Below, piece by piece: positions 8,293 through 16,728 of a stretch of DNA of 64,000 nt. The notes beneath the pieces are model-generated. The model was not told the DNA's origin, did no database searches, and saw only the letters and a list, made by a program, of their open reading frames with translations. The translations under genes were made by a program, and so were the position numbers. How positions within the stretch are numbered: the stretch's first letter is position 1; each line of letters starts with the position of its first letter. This DNA is from Curtobacterium flaccumfaciens UCD-AKU (GTDB taxonomy: Bacteria > Actinomycetota > Actinomycetes > Actinomycetales > Microbacteriaceae). Location: positions 39,959 through 103,958 of the forward strand of contig NZ_KB714631.1 of assembly GCF_000349565.1 (NCBI RefSeq). Reading direction: 5' to 3'.

Positions 8293-8742
8293 TCAGGCAA
8301 TCAGGGCTCGGACCTGTCGGAGGGTGGTCAGGTGCACCTGATCCTCCGTGCCGATCCACGGAACGCTCGATGCGGGGTAGTCGTGGGTGATTCTGGTGAA
8401 GTGCTGTCGGGCAGGGCTTTCGCCCGCGCCGTAGAACGGCTCGTCGGTGATCCAGGCGAACTGATGGAGGGTGACGTCGATGGAGAACTCGACTTGGCCC
8501 GAGTCGTTGCGGCGCTCCAACCAGGTGTGGGCGGCTGGCCGAGTGTCTGACTCTGCAGTCACGACGCGCCACGAGTGATCTTCGCGACCAAGCAGAAGTT
8601 GACTTATCACGATTGCCGAGACATCGCAGGCTGGGCTTGGCCACCTCGACCGAACGAACATCGCGTCGTTGGGGCTGATAGCGAGCATCGCGTTTACAGC
8701 GCGCTCAACGACCTCGTTGATTGAACCGGAATCGAGCAGCAT
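8293..8742 (-). CDS. Small hypothetical protein with a possible Cys-His-Asp triad
   Basis: A 149-residue product on the minus strand. Ordered motifs, namely a cysteine before a helix (ACDVSAIVISQLLL), a histidine in AHTWLER, and an aspartate in SIDVTLHQF, resemble the Cys-His-Asp order of small papain/transglutaminase-like folds. I know this general pattern from uncharacterised actinobacterial proteins but cannot name a family. No signal peptide. It stands alone between the OST-HTH operon (opposite strand) and the HEPN gene. Enzymatic activity is a guess from motif order; the reading frame itself looks genuinely coding by composition, and the opposing frame 8212-8550 does not. Confidence 0.55.
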   Translation of the reverse strand: MLLDSGSINEVVERAVNAMLAISPNDAMFVRSRWPSPACDVSAIVISQLLLGREDHSWRVVTAESDTRPAAHTWLERRNDSGQVEFSIDVTLHQFAWITDEPFYGAGESPARQHFTRITHDYPASSVPWIGTEDQVHLTTLRQVRALIA

Positions 8743-8877
8743 CAGCGGATTCTATGTCGAACCTGAGTTGCTCAGGGACGTCGTCGAGGTGGCTCGTGCG
8801 CAATCGCTGAGATGGCCTGTCGCAGCCATCCCGGGCGGGGCTTACACCCACAGGGCCGCATGAGGGCACGCTCCAGT

Positions 8878-9978
8878 TCAGGCGCGTCGCCAGGCGCGAA
8901 GTGCGTCCGAGAGTTTCGTCAGCAGCTCTACAACGTCTGTCTCGACCTCTGCATACTTCGCTGCACCCGATGTCGTGGCTTCCACGAGCCCGTATGCGGG
9001 TTTGCTAGCGGAGAGTCCCGTCAGCGTCTTCGGGACGCCGTAGTGCATAGACCGGTTACGCAAGGCACGCATCTGGAGGACTCGGGTGGCCTGCTCAGAC
9101 TGCAGGACTGCTTCCACCGGCTGCTGGGCAGTTGCGCCGGCGTCCGCCTCGAAACGCTCGAGGATCTGCGTGAGCGCGCTCAGTGCGTGCGTGGCCACGA
9201 CGAACCGGACGCGGAAGAGGCTTGACCGGTGCGTGGTGGCAGTAGGGGCGAACACCCACAATGCCGCGTTCACCGAGCACTCCACCATCAGCAGAAGGTC
9301 CTTCACGGACGGGGTGCCAAAGTCTCCATAGGACGTCGCGTCGAAGAGGACAGCTGTCGTGTCGACGAGGCGAGGCGCAGCAACCGTTGGCAGCGTGACC
9401 TGACGAACAACGGGATCCCCCATGCCGAAGGCGCGTTGAAGCTCCACGGTGCGCTGCCCCATTGTCTGCCCCAGATTGAACGACCGTGAGTCCTCGTCAG
9501 CGGCCCACCGATCGTTGAGGCTCGCCGCCGCCTGATAGGACGCCAACCGGGTGGAAGCGAGCGCACGTCCGTCGCCTTCCAGCAACGCGAAGTCGTTCAG
9601 CGACGAGAACGCCGCGGTGTGCTCGGCGGCGATCGATGCGAACTGGTCCAGGACGGAGTCGACAGACTTCTTGTCGTCATCGAGGAGCTTCACCGTGTGT
9701 CGAGCTGTGGCGATGTCGACATCCCATCCCGCCGTGACGCGGTCGACGGCTTCAGGGTCAACGCGTTTCAGCTGGTTCAGTCCCTCATGAAGGACGCGCG
9801 CAACCTGCGGGAGGATCGACAGCCCGACCGTCGGTTCCCAGTCCGTGCCGACCGCCGATGTCACCAACGAGGTCCACCAGGACACGTCGTCGCGGAGCAT
9901 CACCGCGTCCAACTCACGCCGCTGCTCAGCTGTCTCCACCACGGACTTCCGCTTGGCCTTCGCTGACTTTCCACTCAT
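8878..9978 (-). CDS. HEPN-type protein, candidate RNase
   Basis: About 366 residues, almost entirely predicted helical. Near the C-terminus MRALRNRSMHYGV carries the R-x4-H motif (arginine ~307, histidine ~312) typical of HEPN domains, which act as metal-independent RNases in toxin-antitoxin, abortive infection and CRISPR systems. The 300 residues before it contain no recognisable sensor. AGGA eight bases upstream favours the ATG at 9978 over an ATG three codons earlier. A second HEPN protein (TIGR02391 type) lies 280 bases upstream on the same strand. No antitoxin of the MNT class is visible nearby. Family placement rests on one motif plus helical character. Confidence 0.5.
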   Translation of the reverse strand: MSGKSAKAKRKSVVETAEQRRELDAVMLRDDVSWWTSLVTSAVGTDWEPTVGLSILPQVARVLHEGLNQLKRVDPEAVDRVTAGWDVDIATARHTVKLLDDDKKSVDSVLDQFASIAAEHTAAFSSLNDFALLEGDGRALASTRLASYQAAASLNDRWAADEDSRSFNLGQTMGQRTVELQRAFGMGDPVVRQVTLPTVAAPRLVDTTAVLFDATSYGDFGTPSVKDLLLMVECSVNAALWVFAPTATTHRSSLFRVRFVVATHALSALTQILERFEADAGATAQQPVEAVLQSEQATRVLQMRALRNRSMHYGVPKTLTGLSASKPAYGLVEATTSGAAKYAEVETDVVELLTKLSDALRAWRRA

Positions 9979-10260
9979 AGTGACCATCCTGTCGTCTGCA
10001 GTGGCAGCGGACGGCTCTTACACCGCACGGATCTCAGCCCACACCGACGATGCACGGCGAATGCGCCGAGAGTCAGCGAGGGCCGTGCATTCTGTGTCGC
10101 CGCAGTATGCCGAGTGTAGTTGGTCCCTGCTCATCGCGCCGAGACCAACCGCGCAGCAGCCCGCAGAAGCGGCAGGCGTCATCTGACGGGCTGTGTGGGT
10201 TCGGCTCGGCAACGCGCCTCGCGGACTGGACTGGCTCGACGGCTCCGGAGGGGCTGTCGT

Positions 10261-10986
10261 CTAGGCGGTCAGCACTGCCGCTTCGTCGACCCACCGCGCC
10301 AGGATGCTGAACGCGGCTAGTTGTTCAAGTGCGAGATGCTCGTCGTCCACATCATGTGCCTGGTGCATTCCCGGGTTGCGGATGGCAGCGTAGAGGCCCT
10401 CTGCGAAGGATCGGGCTCCTCGATGCAAGTTGCGGTAGGTGTCGCCACCGTCGTCCTTCGTCAGTCGGAGCCGGCTCCTGTCGGGCTTTGGGTCATCAAG
10501 CGAAAAAGCCTCGTTGAAAAGAGCCGTTTCGGACACATCCCGACGTCCCACTTTCGCCTGGGTTTCCGAGTTCACGCGGATCGCCGCCTGCATCACCGCT
10601 TGATGGTAATGACCAGTGCGCCAATAGGAAGCGCCGTTCTCCCACGCCCAAGCGTGCAGCTTGCCCGCGTCCAACTCCGGCGCCGAATCGCCGAGCTTCT
10701 CAGCAATCTCTTCGGCGCGCTCTAGCGCCGCCTTCCCACGAGCGACCTTGGCTCGCAGCCAGGTGTATTTCTTATCCGCTTCTGGCCGATCCGACGCCCA
10801 CCCCGGCGTCGCTCGGTCAAGGATTTGCTCGACGACGTGGCTGCGCTGATCTGCTTCAGACTGCGAACCGGACATGACGGTTCCGAAGTAGGCAACGCCA
10901 CCCGTGCTGCGTGGAACCACCTGTGAGGTGACGCTCAAGAAGGCATCAAGCTCCGCGGCGGCCCATTCAACGTCCATCTTCGTCAT
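10261..10986 (-). CDS. TIGR02391-family HEPN protein (abortive-infection type)
   Basis: 241 residues. The C-terminal half matches the TIGR02391 (Abi/HEPN) pattern: HYHQAVMQAAIRVNSE, LFNEAFSLDDP, RNLHRGARSF, then AIRNPGMHQ with arginine ~203 and histidine ~208 forming the R-x4-H active-site motif. The family occurs widely in phage-defence islands and is thought to act as an RNase. Its N-terminal half is a helical domain not seen by me elsewhere. GGAGGAG lies seven bases before the ATG at 10986, deciding the start. It precedes the other HEPN gene on the same strand; a 280-base gap argues against tight coupling. Confidence 0.75.
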   Translation of the reverse strand: MTKMDVEWAAAELDAFLSVTSQVVPRSTGGVAYFGTVMSGSQSEADQRSHVVEQILDRATPGWASDRPEADKKYTWLRAKVARGKAALERAEEIAEKLGDSAPELDAGKLHAWAWENGASYWRTGHYHQAVMQAAIRVNSETQAKVGRRDVSETALFNEAFSLDDPKPDRSRLRLTKDDGGDTYRNLHRGARSFAEGLYAAIRNPGMHQAHDVDDEHLALEQLAAFSILARWVDEAAVLTA

Positions 10987-11031
10987 ATTCAAGCTCCTCC
11001 CGGGGCAGTGCTCGGTGAAGCTCCTGCACCC

Positions 11032-11463
11032 CTATATCTCTGTCGACGAGGCGCGAACCGTCGGCGTCTCACGTGCAAGTATTGCGCTTGGAGCCGACCC
11101 AGCGACGGAGGAATCGTGAGCCGACGGAAGCGCCGACCGGTCGCATACGAGTTGCTGACCGACGCGCAAGATCCCGGACACATCCTGCGAGAGGCTGCCG
11201 AGGCGGCCTCCGTGCTTGGACCAGGGGAATCCGAAGCCGACGGCATCCACCGGGCCGAATCGTTCATCGCCCGCTTGCCCTGCCGTGATGATCCGTTCGC
11301 GCTCGGCAGCGGAGATGCTCGAGAGCGGGAACGTGTTCCAGGTGGACGTGTTGCCGAAGCGGAGGTCGCACATAGTGCGGCCACCGACGAGGCGATGCCA
11401 CGCGGGGAACATCTTCGACGAGATGACGGCGAATAGGGCGGCGCGCGAGGGTCGCGTCAACAC
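11032..11463 (-). pseudogene. C-terminal remnant of an MmeI-type DNA methyltransferase
   Basis: The minus frame encodes SSKMFPAWHRLVGGR, then CDLRFGNTSTWNTFPLSSIS and AERERIITAGQ. This order is the C-terminal recognition/end segment of MmeI-type (type IIL/DISARM-like) methyltransferases, whose C-termini read DLRF.NT..WNTFPLP and then R..II.AG. The methylase and nuclease domains are missing, and the frame degenerates after about residue 90. It is therefore a leftover of a restriction-modification or DISARM-related locus. The opposite-strand frame 11008-11436 is a shadow. Confidence 0.65.
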
Positions 11464-11782
11464 GTCTCGAAGCGCCCACCGGTGCTTTATGGGTCAAGAC
11501 AATGTCGGCGCCGCCGTCGAGGACGCTTGCCGATAGCTCGGCGGCGGTCGGCACACGACGCCACCAGGAAGAGTGCGTTGCTGCAACTTTTAGCGGGGCG
11601 TCGGGATTTATGGATTCGAGTAGGCTGCTGAACGCGTGGCTGCGTGTGAGGGCGTCGGCGGACTCAGGACGAGCTTGGGAAGCATGGCTGTCGGAATATC
11701 GCTCTGGTGAACGTGTGAGAAGTTGAAGAGGGGTTGGGGCAATGACGTGCTCCGCGGTTTCGTCCGGTCGGTCATCATCCCA
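11464..11782. other. Degenerate stretch with one protein-like minus frame
   Basis: No intact gene. One minus-strand frame around 11464-11700 reads as plausible protein (for example FSSLLESINPDAPLKV and ADIVLTHKAPVG) but has no start or recognisable family and runs out of frame into the methylase remnant. It is probably further gene debris. Confidence 0.3.
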
Positions 11783-12178
11783 TCACCAGTCAGCGTTTGC
11801 CCAAATCGGAGTGGTCTTCCAAGAGAAGACAGCGGGAATCGCAAAAGAGATCATCGCAAGGCTCACTTGGACTGCCGGGACCCACGCGGCCCCGAATGTG
11901 TACTGCAGAAACCATAGAGCAAGTGTGACCACGATGATGCCGACTTGCACAAAAAACCAACTGTTCTTCTCGTAGCGGGCAAACGCGATCGTGGCATAGG
12001 CAAGTAAGAGCGATCCACCGGATGCGGCCGCGTCCTGTGCGGGCTCGTAGATCGGATAGGCACCGAACACGAGGGCGATCATCGCGGCCACGGTCGCCGA
12101 GAGTCCAAAGACCATGCGGGTGCGAAATTGCCAGCGGGGTAGGCGGTTCGAGGGGGCCACCGGAAGTCCTTGTGTCAT
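11783..12178 (-). CDS. Small multi-spanning membrane protein of unknown function
   Basis: About 131 residues with four hydrophobic segments: roughly 20-42 (VFGLSATVAAMIALVFGAYP), 52-65, 73-92 (FVQVGIIVVTLALWFLQ) and 97-115 (VPAVQVSLAMISFAIPAVF). Loops are short and the N-terminus is basic (RLPRWQFRTR). No family recognised. The ATG at 12178 lacks a clear ribosome site; the frame continues 16 codons upstream without a better start. Isolated between debris and the VOC gene on the same strand, 660 bases apart, so no operon is evident. Confidence 0.5.
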   Translation of the reverse strand: MTQGLPVAPSNRLPRWQFRTRMVFGLSATVAAMIALVFGAYPIYEPAQDAAASGGSLLLAYATIAFARYEKNSWFFVQVGIIVVTLALWFLQYTFGAAWVPAVQVSLAMISFAIPAVFSWKTTPIWANADW

Positions 12179-12226
12179 GACAATTGTTATCGGCAGGGAA
12201 GGAGGCGCCGTTAGGAGTTGTCGCAT

Positions 12227-12842
12227 GGCGCGAGCGCTCGGCGCTCATCACTCATCGCTCAAGTGATTGGCTTGTCGTTCAGATGGTGATTCTGTCGCTT
12301 AATGAGTAGATCTGCGGAGGTTAGCCACTCGGGCGTGCATCGTGCTGCTAGATTCGACCCCGTATGTGGCGCTGGCGTGCACGGCGCCGCAAAGTGTCGT
12401 CGCTAGTCCTGAAGAATCGGGGCCGGCCAAGCAAAGAGTCGTCGCCGATTGTTAGGCAACTTGTCGCTCCGCGATAAAACCGGGTGAGACCATCTGTCTG
12501 GCGGGGGAGAAAGCTTTTGCGAGTGACAGTCCGAAGTGCTTGGTGGCCGCGTCGTCGTTGGGGTCGGCGCGCAGGGGACTGAGTGAAACGACCGGAGGAC
12601 AATCAGTGGTTCGTGGCAGCGCCGTTCGCTGTCTCGCTGACTTCGCGCGCTCTCTGGTCAGGCGCCCCTCCCCGTCCGTGGCGCGACGGGCACCCGGCAG
12701 CTCGTGGGACAGTTGCACAGTCCGGTCGGTGCCCGATGACAGTTTCGGAGCCGGGCCAGCTTCCGTGCGGCCCTGCTTGCGTGCCGGTGGCCTGTGACTA
12801 GTAACGCTGAACAGCGTGACTGTTGCCACCGAAGTGCCGCAG
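12227..12842. other. Stretch without supported genes
   Basis: Open frames exist on both strands (for example 12452-12829 minus, 12583-12801 plus) but are basic, proline/arginine-rich and show no motifs or ribosome sites. I see nothing functional here beyond separation of two minus-strand units. Confidence 0.4.
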
Positions 12843-13262
12843 CTATGCGCCCACCTGTCGGTCGGTTGTCGTGCTTTCGCCGACGACTAGCTCCACCTTC
12901 CATCCGGTCTCAGTGGTGAGGTAGGCAGTGAGCGACCCGTTGTCGTTGAGCCCTGGATAGCGATCCTCGTAGAGCATCATCCATCCGTTGCCCCTCGCAT
13001 TAGCGACCAGTTGTCTCAGCTCTGAATCAGAGTCAAGGTGAAACGCGAGGTGGTTCAGCCCAGCCCGGCGACGATCGTGGTGGCCTCGCTTGACTGCTGG
13101 AGCAGTTGTCAGGACGAGGTAGGTGCACCCCCACGTCCATGAGCATCCACGGTCCCATGTGTCACCGCGTGACCAGCCGAGCGTCGTGAGGAGCCAGTCC
13201 CAATGCTGTACATCCGCCACTCGATCGTCAGTCCAAAGCTCGACGTGATGCAGGCCACCCAT
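12843..13262 (-). CDS. VOC-family (glyoxalase/bleomycin-resistance fold) protein
   Basis: 139 residues starting MGGLHHVELWTDD, with a second half beginning AGLNHLAFHLDS and ending GWKVELVVG. The two beta-alpha-beta-beta-beta modules and metal-ligand positions (His in HHVEL, His in NHLAF, Glu in VELVV) fit the VOC superfamily, which includes dioxygenases, glyoxalases, fosfomycin-modifying enzymes and drug-binding proteins. The product could modify or sequester the compound made by this operon. The ATG lies four bases after the stop of the decarboxylase subunit, so it is co-transcribed as the last gene. A longer upstream frame to 13562 is the antisense-like overlap and is rejected. Confidence 0.8.
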   Translation of the reverse strand: MGGLHHVELWTDDRVADVQHWDWLLTTLGWSRGDTWDRGCSWTWGCTYLVLTTAPAVKRGHHDRRRAGLNHLAFHLDSDSELRQLVANARGNGWMMLYEDRYPGLNDNGSLTAYLTTETGWKVELVVGESTTTDRQVGA

Positions 13263-13266
13263 GGGT

Positions 13267-13857
13267 TCATCCTCGCAGCTTCGAAGGGTACGTCGCGGAC
13301 TCGTCCGACCGGATCGCGTTCTTGACACCAGCGACAATCTCGTGTGGATCCAGCGCCCCTGACGGTGGAAGGCCGCAAGATCGTTTGGTCTTCGCCACGG
13401 CGACCCTAAATCCCGGTAAGAGTGTGAATTCGACGAGGGCGTCCGCTGGCCCTTCGTCGAACGTCGCGACAGGCATGGATCCGCAGCTCGCTGCGATCCC
13501 AGCGAGATTGACGCCGCTGGCCGTAGCGGATGGCTGACCGCCGGTCGAGTCGTACACCTCATTGTCGAGAATGATGACTCTGAGATTCTCCGGGGCGTAT
13601 CGCGCTGCGGTGGCGAGGGAGCCCAGTCCCATCAAGGCGCCGCCGTCGCCCTCGATGGCGATGACGGGACCTGCTACGCCAGCAGCGATACCGAGCGCGA
13701 AGGGGATGACATTCCCCATCGCGCCGAGGAGATAAAAGTTGCGCTGATTGGGACTCACCAGAGCCAGGAGCCCAGACGTATTCCCGAGCTGCGCGACGAG
13801 GACCGCACGCGGTTCGGCGCTTCGAAGGGCTGCGAGCACCTGGCTGGTCTCAAGCAT
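13267..13857 (-). CDS. ThDP-dependent 2-oxoacid decarboxylase, ThDP-binding (beta) subunit
   Basis: 196 residues. The ThDP pyrophosphate/Mg motif appears as EGDGGALMGLGSLAT (from residue ~69), with the asparagine-containing end of the motif about 28 residues on (VIILDNEVYDSTGGQPS). LGAMGNVIPFALGIA precedes it, as in phosphonopyruvate and sulfopyruvate decarboxylases of the split ComD/ComE type. It pairs with the overlapping upstream gene that supplies the pyrimidine-binding domain. It should remove CO2 from a 2-oxoacid to give an aldehyde or acyl intermediate. No PEP mutase or phosphosulfolactate genes are nearby, so the substrate is unknown. Position inside an exporter/DNA-glycosylase operon suggests a biosynthetic role. 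Confidence 0.85.
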   Translation of the reverse strand: MLETSQVLAALRSAEPRAVLVAQLGNTSGLLALVSPNQRNFYLLGAMGNVIPFALGIAAGVAGPVIAIEGDGGALMGLGSLATAARYAPENLRVIILDNEVYDSTGGQPSATASGVNLAGIAASCGSMPVATFDEGPADALVEFTLLPGFRVAVAKTKRSCGLPPSGALDPHEIVAGVKNAIRSDESATYPSKLRG

Positions 13858-14293
13858 TCGGCGGCCTATACGTCATGACGAGAGGATCCTGCTGGTGGCG
13901 ATATTTCGCGCTGAGAGCCTCGGCCTGCGCGAGGACAGAGCCTTGATCCAGCGCGTGAGCACTGAGCCCAAACGCCCGGAAGATGTCCGGGGTCGCCTGA
14001 CCAACTGGCTGCTGCGTCGGATTGGGGTCGTCCGGACCCCCTCGAAGCGTGACGAGCATTGGCAGGGGAAGGCCGTAGGCGATGACCAGGGAACCGAGAG
14101 TGTTGAGGGCGTTTGCAAAACCGGAGTTCTGCATCATCAGGAGCGGTGACCGTCCCGCGACTAGGAGTCCCGACGCGATCGCCATGGCTTCGTCTTCACG
14201 TGAGGCTATGAAGGACTCGGTCGCGTCGAAGCGTAGCGGTAGGCCCATGAGGATTGAGCAGGGAACGTAGACGTAGCTGTCGAACGTCATCAC
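13850..14293 (-). CDS. ThDP-dependent 2-oxoacid decarboxylase, pyrimidine-binding (alpha) subunit
   Basis: 147 residues. VPCSILMGLP near the start, SREDEAMAIASGLLVAG with the glutamate that activates ThDP (residues ~33-35), MMQNSGFANALNTLGSL and LPMLVTLRGG follow the order seen in the alpha subunits of sulfopyruvate and phosphonopyruvate decarboxylases. It must combine with the downstream beta subunit, whose start overlaps its end by eight bases. Its own start overlaps the stop of the DNA-glycosylase gene. Tight overlaps on both sides show that expression is coupled. Substrate not deducible from sequence. Confidence 0.85.
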   Translation of the reverse strand: MMTFDSYVYVPCSILMGLPLRFDATESFIASREDEAMAIASGLLVAGRSPLLMMQNSGFANALNTLGSLVIAYGLPLPMLVTLRGGPDDPNPTQQPVGQATPDIFRAFGLSAHALDQGSVLAQAEALSAKYRHQQDPLVMTYRPPNA

Positions 14294-15441
14294 ATCGACC
14301 GCATCGCTTCAGTTCGGCTTCCGACAGGACGCCCAACGGTAGCGGCATAAAGGACTCCCGCTGCCCCTACGGACTCGGCGAGCGATGAGATAGCTGCTTC
14401 GATCGCGTCATCGTGTGCGGACTCTCGGCCCGTTTCCATTACGAGATTCTTGACGACTAATGTCCTATCCTCGATTTTCGCATCTACCCGCGCGATCAAT
14501 TGGTCCTCGGCTAGGATCGGGCAAGCGTAGTAGCCGTATTTCCGTTTGGCGGCGGGCTTGTACGCCTCAAAGGTCTGGGCAAAGCCGAACAGGCGCTGCA
14601 CGCGCGGACGGTGCCATATCAAATTATCGAATGGACTCAATGCAATAGGGCGCGTAAGGGGTTGGGCTGCCGAAGCGAACGCGTCGGGCGCGATCCATGC
14701 GGTGTCCGCCCATCCGTCGACAACGCATTGCTCGGTCGCAAGCTCCGAGAGTGTGGCGGCCGCCTCGTTCTCCGGCATCCTGAGGTAGTCGGCCACGTCT
14801 TTCGTCGTTGCGACACCGAGCGCGGAAAGTGCGTTCTGAACGAGCGTCCGTCGCCCTTCTCCCGGGTCCAGCTTCCGGTCCAGGAGACGTTGTGGCAGAA
14901 CTCGCGTGGGGAGGTCGAAGACCCTTTCCCAGCCGGCCCGTCGGGCGCAGATGATTTCGCCGGTCCACACCATGTGCTCGACCGCTTCTTTGAGTGGTCC
15001 CCATCCCCAGCCGGCGCTAGGAGCCTCGCCCCTGCGAAGCTGGCGGGTTCCTTGCGGGCCCTCCGCTTCCAATTGGTCGAGGATCCGGGCTCGGAGTTCC
15101 GGAACGGGAGCCCAGTCGAGCTGAGCGGCTTTGATCGAGTCTCGTCGGTAGGACCAGAGTGGCCAGTCCTCGATCGGAACGAGCGATGCTGCATGCGCCC
15201 AGTACTCAAAAGCTACTGGCTGCGCCTGACTCCAAAGCCAACTGCTGACGTCGTCTGCCGTCGTCCCGGGGACTCGGGCGCACAGAGCCAGCTCGTGAGC
15301 GCGCGCCGTCACCTTGATGGCGTCGAGCTGCAGGATCCGGAGCCTCGCGATGGCGGTAGCGAAGGAGCGCGTGGCGTCATTAAGCCCGGCGGCTCCGATC
15401 GCAAGGCGTCGAACCTCGATCGTTGAGAGCGACTCAGGCAT
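14290..15441 (-). CDS. YcaQ/AlkZ-like DNA glycosylase (HTH_42 winged-helix family)
   Basis: 383 residues. Family landmarks: LRILQLDAIKV with the catalytic Q-x-D/Q position (Q38, D40), RAHELALCARV, FEYWAHAASLVP, WERVFDLPTRVLP, and LSPFDNLIWHRPRVQRLFGF followed by KRKYGYYACPIL. YcaQ of E. coli and AlkZ of Streptomyces unhook DNA interstrand crosslinks and bulky alkyl adducts; AlkZ protects its host from azinomycin. Q-x-D rather than Q-x-Q is the broader YcaQ/AlkX type. Here the gene sits between an MFS exporter (8-base overlap) and a decarboxylase, which suggests self-protection against a DNA-reactive product. That link is inference; housekeeping repair is the alternative. Confidence 0.85.
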   Translation of the reverse strand: MPESLSTIEVRRLAIGAAGLNDATRSFATAIARLRILQLDAIKVTARAHELALCARVPGTTADDVSSWLWSQAQPVAFEYWAHAASLVPIEDWPLWSYRRDSIKAAQLDWAPVPELRARILDQLEAEGPQGTRQLRRGEAPSAGWGWGPLKEAVEHMVWTGEIICARRAGWERVFDLPTRVLPQRLLDRKLDPGEGRRTLVQNALSALGVATTKDVADYLRMPENEAAATLSELATEQCVVDGWADTAWIAPDAFASAAQPLTRPIALSPFDNLIWHRPRVQRLFGFAQTFEAYKPAAKRKYGYYACPILAEDQLIARVDAKIEDRTLVVKNLVMETGRESAHDDAIEAAISSLAESVGAAGVLYAATVGRPVGSRTEAMRSM

Positions 15442-16726
15442 CGGACCTACCTGCTACTGGTGTGCGCCGATCGGGACGTCGGGATACTGTCGCCCCACTC
15501 TTCGCGAACAGCAGGGTGAGGAGCGTCAGGCATACGAGTGCTAGCGCGCTGATAGACGCGCGCGCTTCGAACCAGAGCGCGTTACTGACCAACAGCCCAA
15601 CGAGGATCGCGGATGCGCCGTTGGCGAGATCCGTGCTCGCGCCGAGCCAGAGGTTCGCTTCGTGCCGTATTGGTCGTGGCACGTCGGAGTCGACGAGGAG
15701 GTACGCGTTGATGTATAAGGGCGTCACGGCCAGGCCTGCCAGTGCGAGGAGGATGCACATCACCCAAACGTTGCTGGCGAGCACGAGCCCGAGGATAGGC
15801 ATTCCGAAGCCGAAGGTGAGCGCGATGTACTTGTGCCAAAGCGGTTTGTCCCACGACGCCATCGAGTACCAGACGCCTCCGATGACACCGCCAACGCTCA
15901 CCATCGCGAGGATGACGCCGGACAGTCCGACGGCTCCGAGGTGCGTCGCGTATGCGGGCGCATAAACATCGATACCTCCGAAGACGAATCCCATCGCGGC
16001 AAGCGGTGCCAGGATCCGGAGGACGGACACGGACGACAAAGCCCCAAGGATGCGAATAACCGGACCACGGAGTTCGCTGGTCGGCGACTCGTCAGTCGAT
16101 GCAGCCTGCTCGGTCGACATAGGGGCAGCGCGACGAGAGCGGATGACGTACAGCAACAAGTACACGATCGTCGACGCGATGGTGAGGCCGGCCGCGACCG
16201 AATAGGACGCGGCTCCGCCCATCGTCGCTAGGCCCAAGCCCGCCAAGAGGGGGCCGACGACGAACGCACTCTCCTCGAGCAGCGAGTCGAGCGAGTGCGC
16301 GACACGCGTCAAGTCGGCGTCGCCGCCGACCACTTCTGACCACTCCACGCGAAGCGCTGCGCTGATCGGAGGTGCCGCCGCTCCGGCGAGTACCACGAAC
16401 ACCAGCGTGAGCTGCCACGGAAGGACGACGGTGACCGAAACGGCGACGAGCCCTAAAGCCACCGACGCGATCGCTGCCATCGGCACAAGCGCGCGCCGCG
16501 CCCCGAAACGGTCGACGAGGCGGCCACGGAAGGGCCCGAGCACCGCCAGCAGGATCGTGTAGACACCATCTACGATGGCAGCCGTCGCGAACCCGTATGG
16601 CTGAGCCAGGGCCACCAGTAGCGCAAGCGGAGTTGCGGCGGCCGCGATTCGCGCCATCGCAGCAGCTCCGAGTAGAGGTGCCACTCCGGGAGCACGGACA
16701 GCCCGCACTAGGAGATCGGATCGCAT
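15434..16726 (-). CDS. MFS transporter, probable drug or product exporter
   Basis: About 430 residues with roughly 12 hydrophobic segments. Features include the loop 2-3 style motif GRLVDRFGARRAL (MFS motif A), a long cytoplasmic linker (about residues 190-225, SRRAAPMSTEQAAST) between two six-helix halves, and glycine-rich helices in the second half (VSVGGVIGGVWYSM). The arrangement resembles exporter-type MFS proteins rather than sugar importers. The ATG at 16726 follows the upstream stop by two bases; the longer open frame to 17206 overlaps the previous gene and is rejected. It overlaps the DNA-glycosylase gene, a typical export-plus-resistance pairing. Confidence 0.88.
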   Translation of the reverse strand: MRSDLLVRAVRAPGVAPLLGAAAMARIAAAATPLALLVALAQPYGFATAAIVDGVYTILLAVLGPFRGRLVDRFGARRALVPMAAIASVALGLVAVSVTVVLPWQLTLVFVVLAGAAAPPISAALRVEWSEVVGGDADLTRVAHSLDSLLEESAFVVGPLLAGLGLATMGGAASYSVAAGLTIASTIVYLLLYVIRSRRAAPMSTEQAASTDESPTSELRGPVIRILGALSSVSVLRILAPLAAMGFVFGGIDVYAPAYATHLGAVGLSGVILAMVSVGGVIGGVWYSMASWDKPLWHKYIALTFGFGMPILGLVLASNVWVMCILLALAGLAVTPLYINAYLLVDSDVPRPIRHEANLWLGASTDLANGASAILVGLLVSNALWFEARASISALALVCLTLLTLLFAKSGATVSRRPDRRTPVAGRSDA

Positions 16727-16728
16727 GG

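Noticed and set aside
12452..12829. 125-codon minus frame in the gap before the VOC gene
   Set aside because: Basic low-complexity product, no ribosome site, no family resemblance.
13263..13562. 100-codon N-terminal extension of the VOC gene
   Set aside because: Overlaps the ThDP beta subunit in another frame; the true ATG follows the previous stop by four bases.
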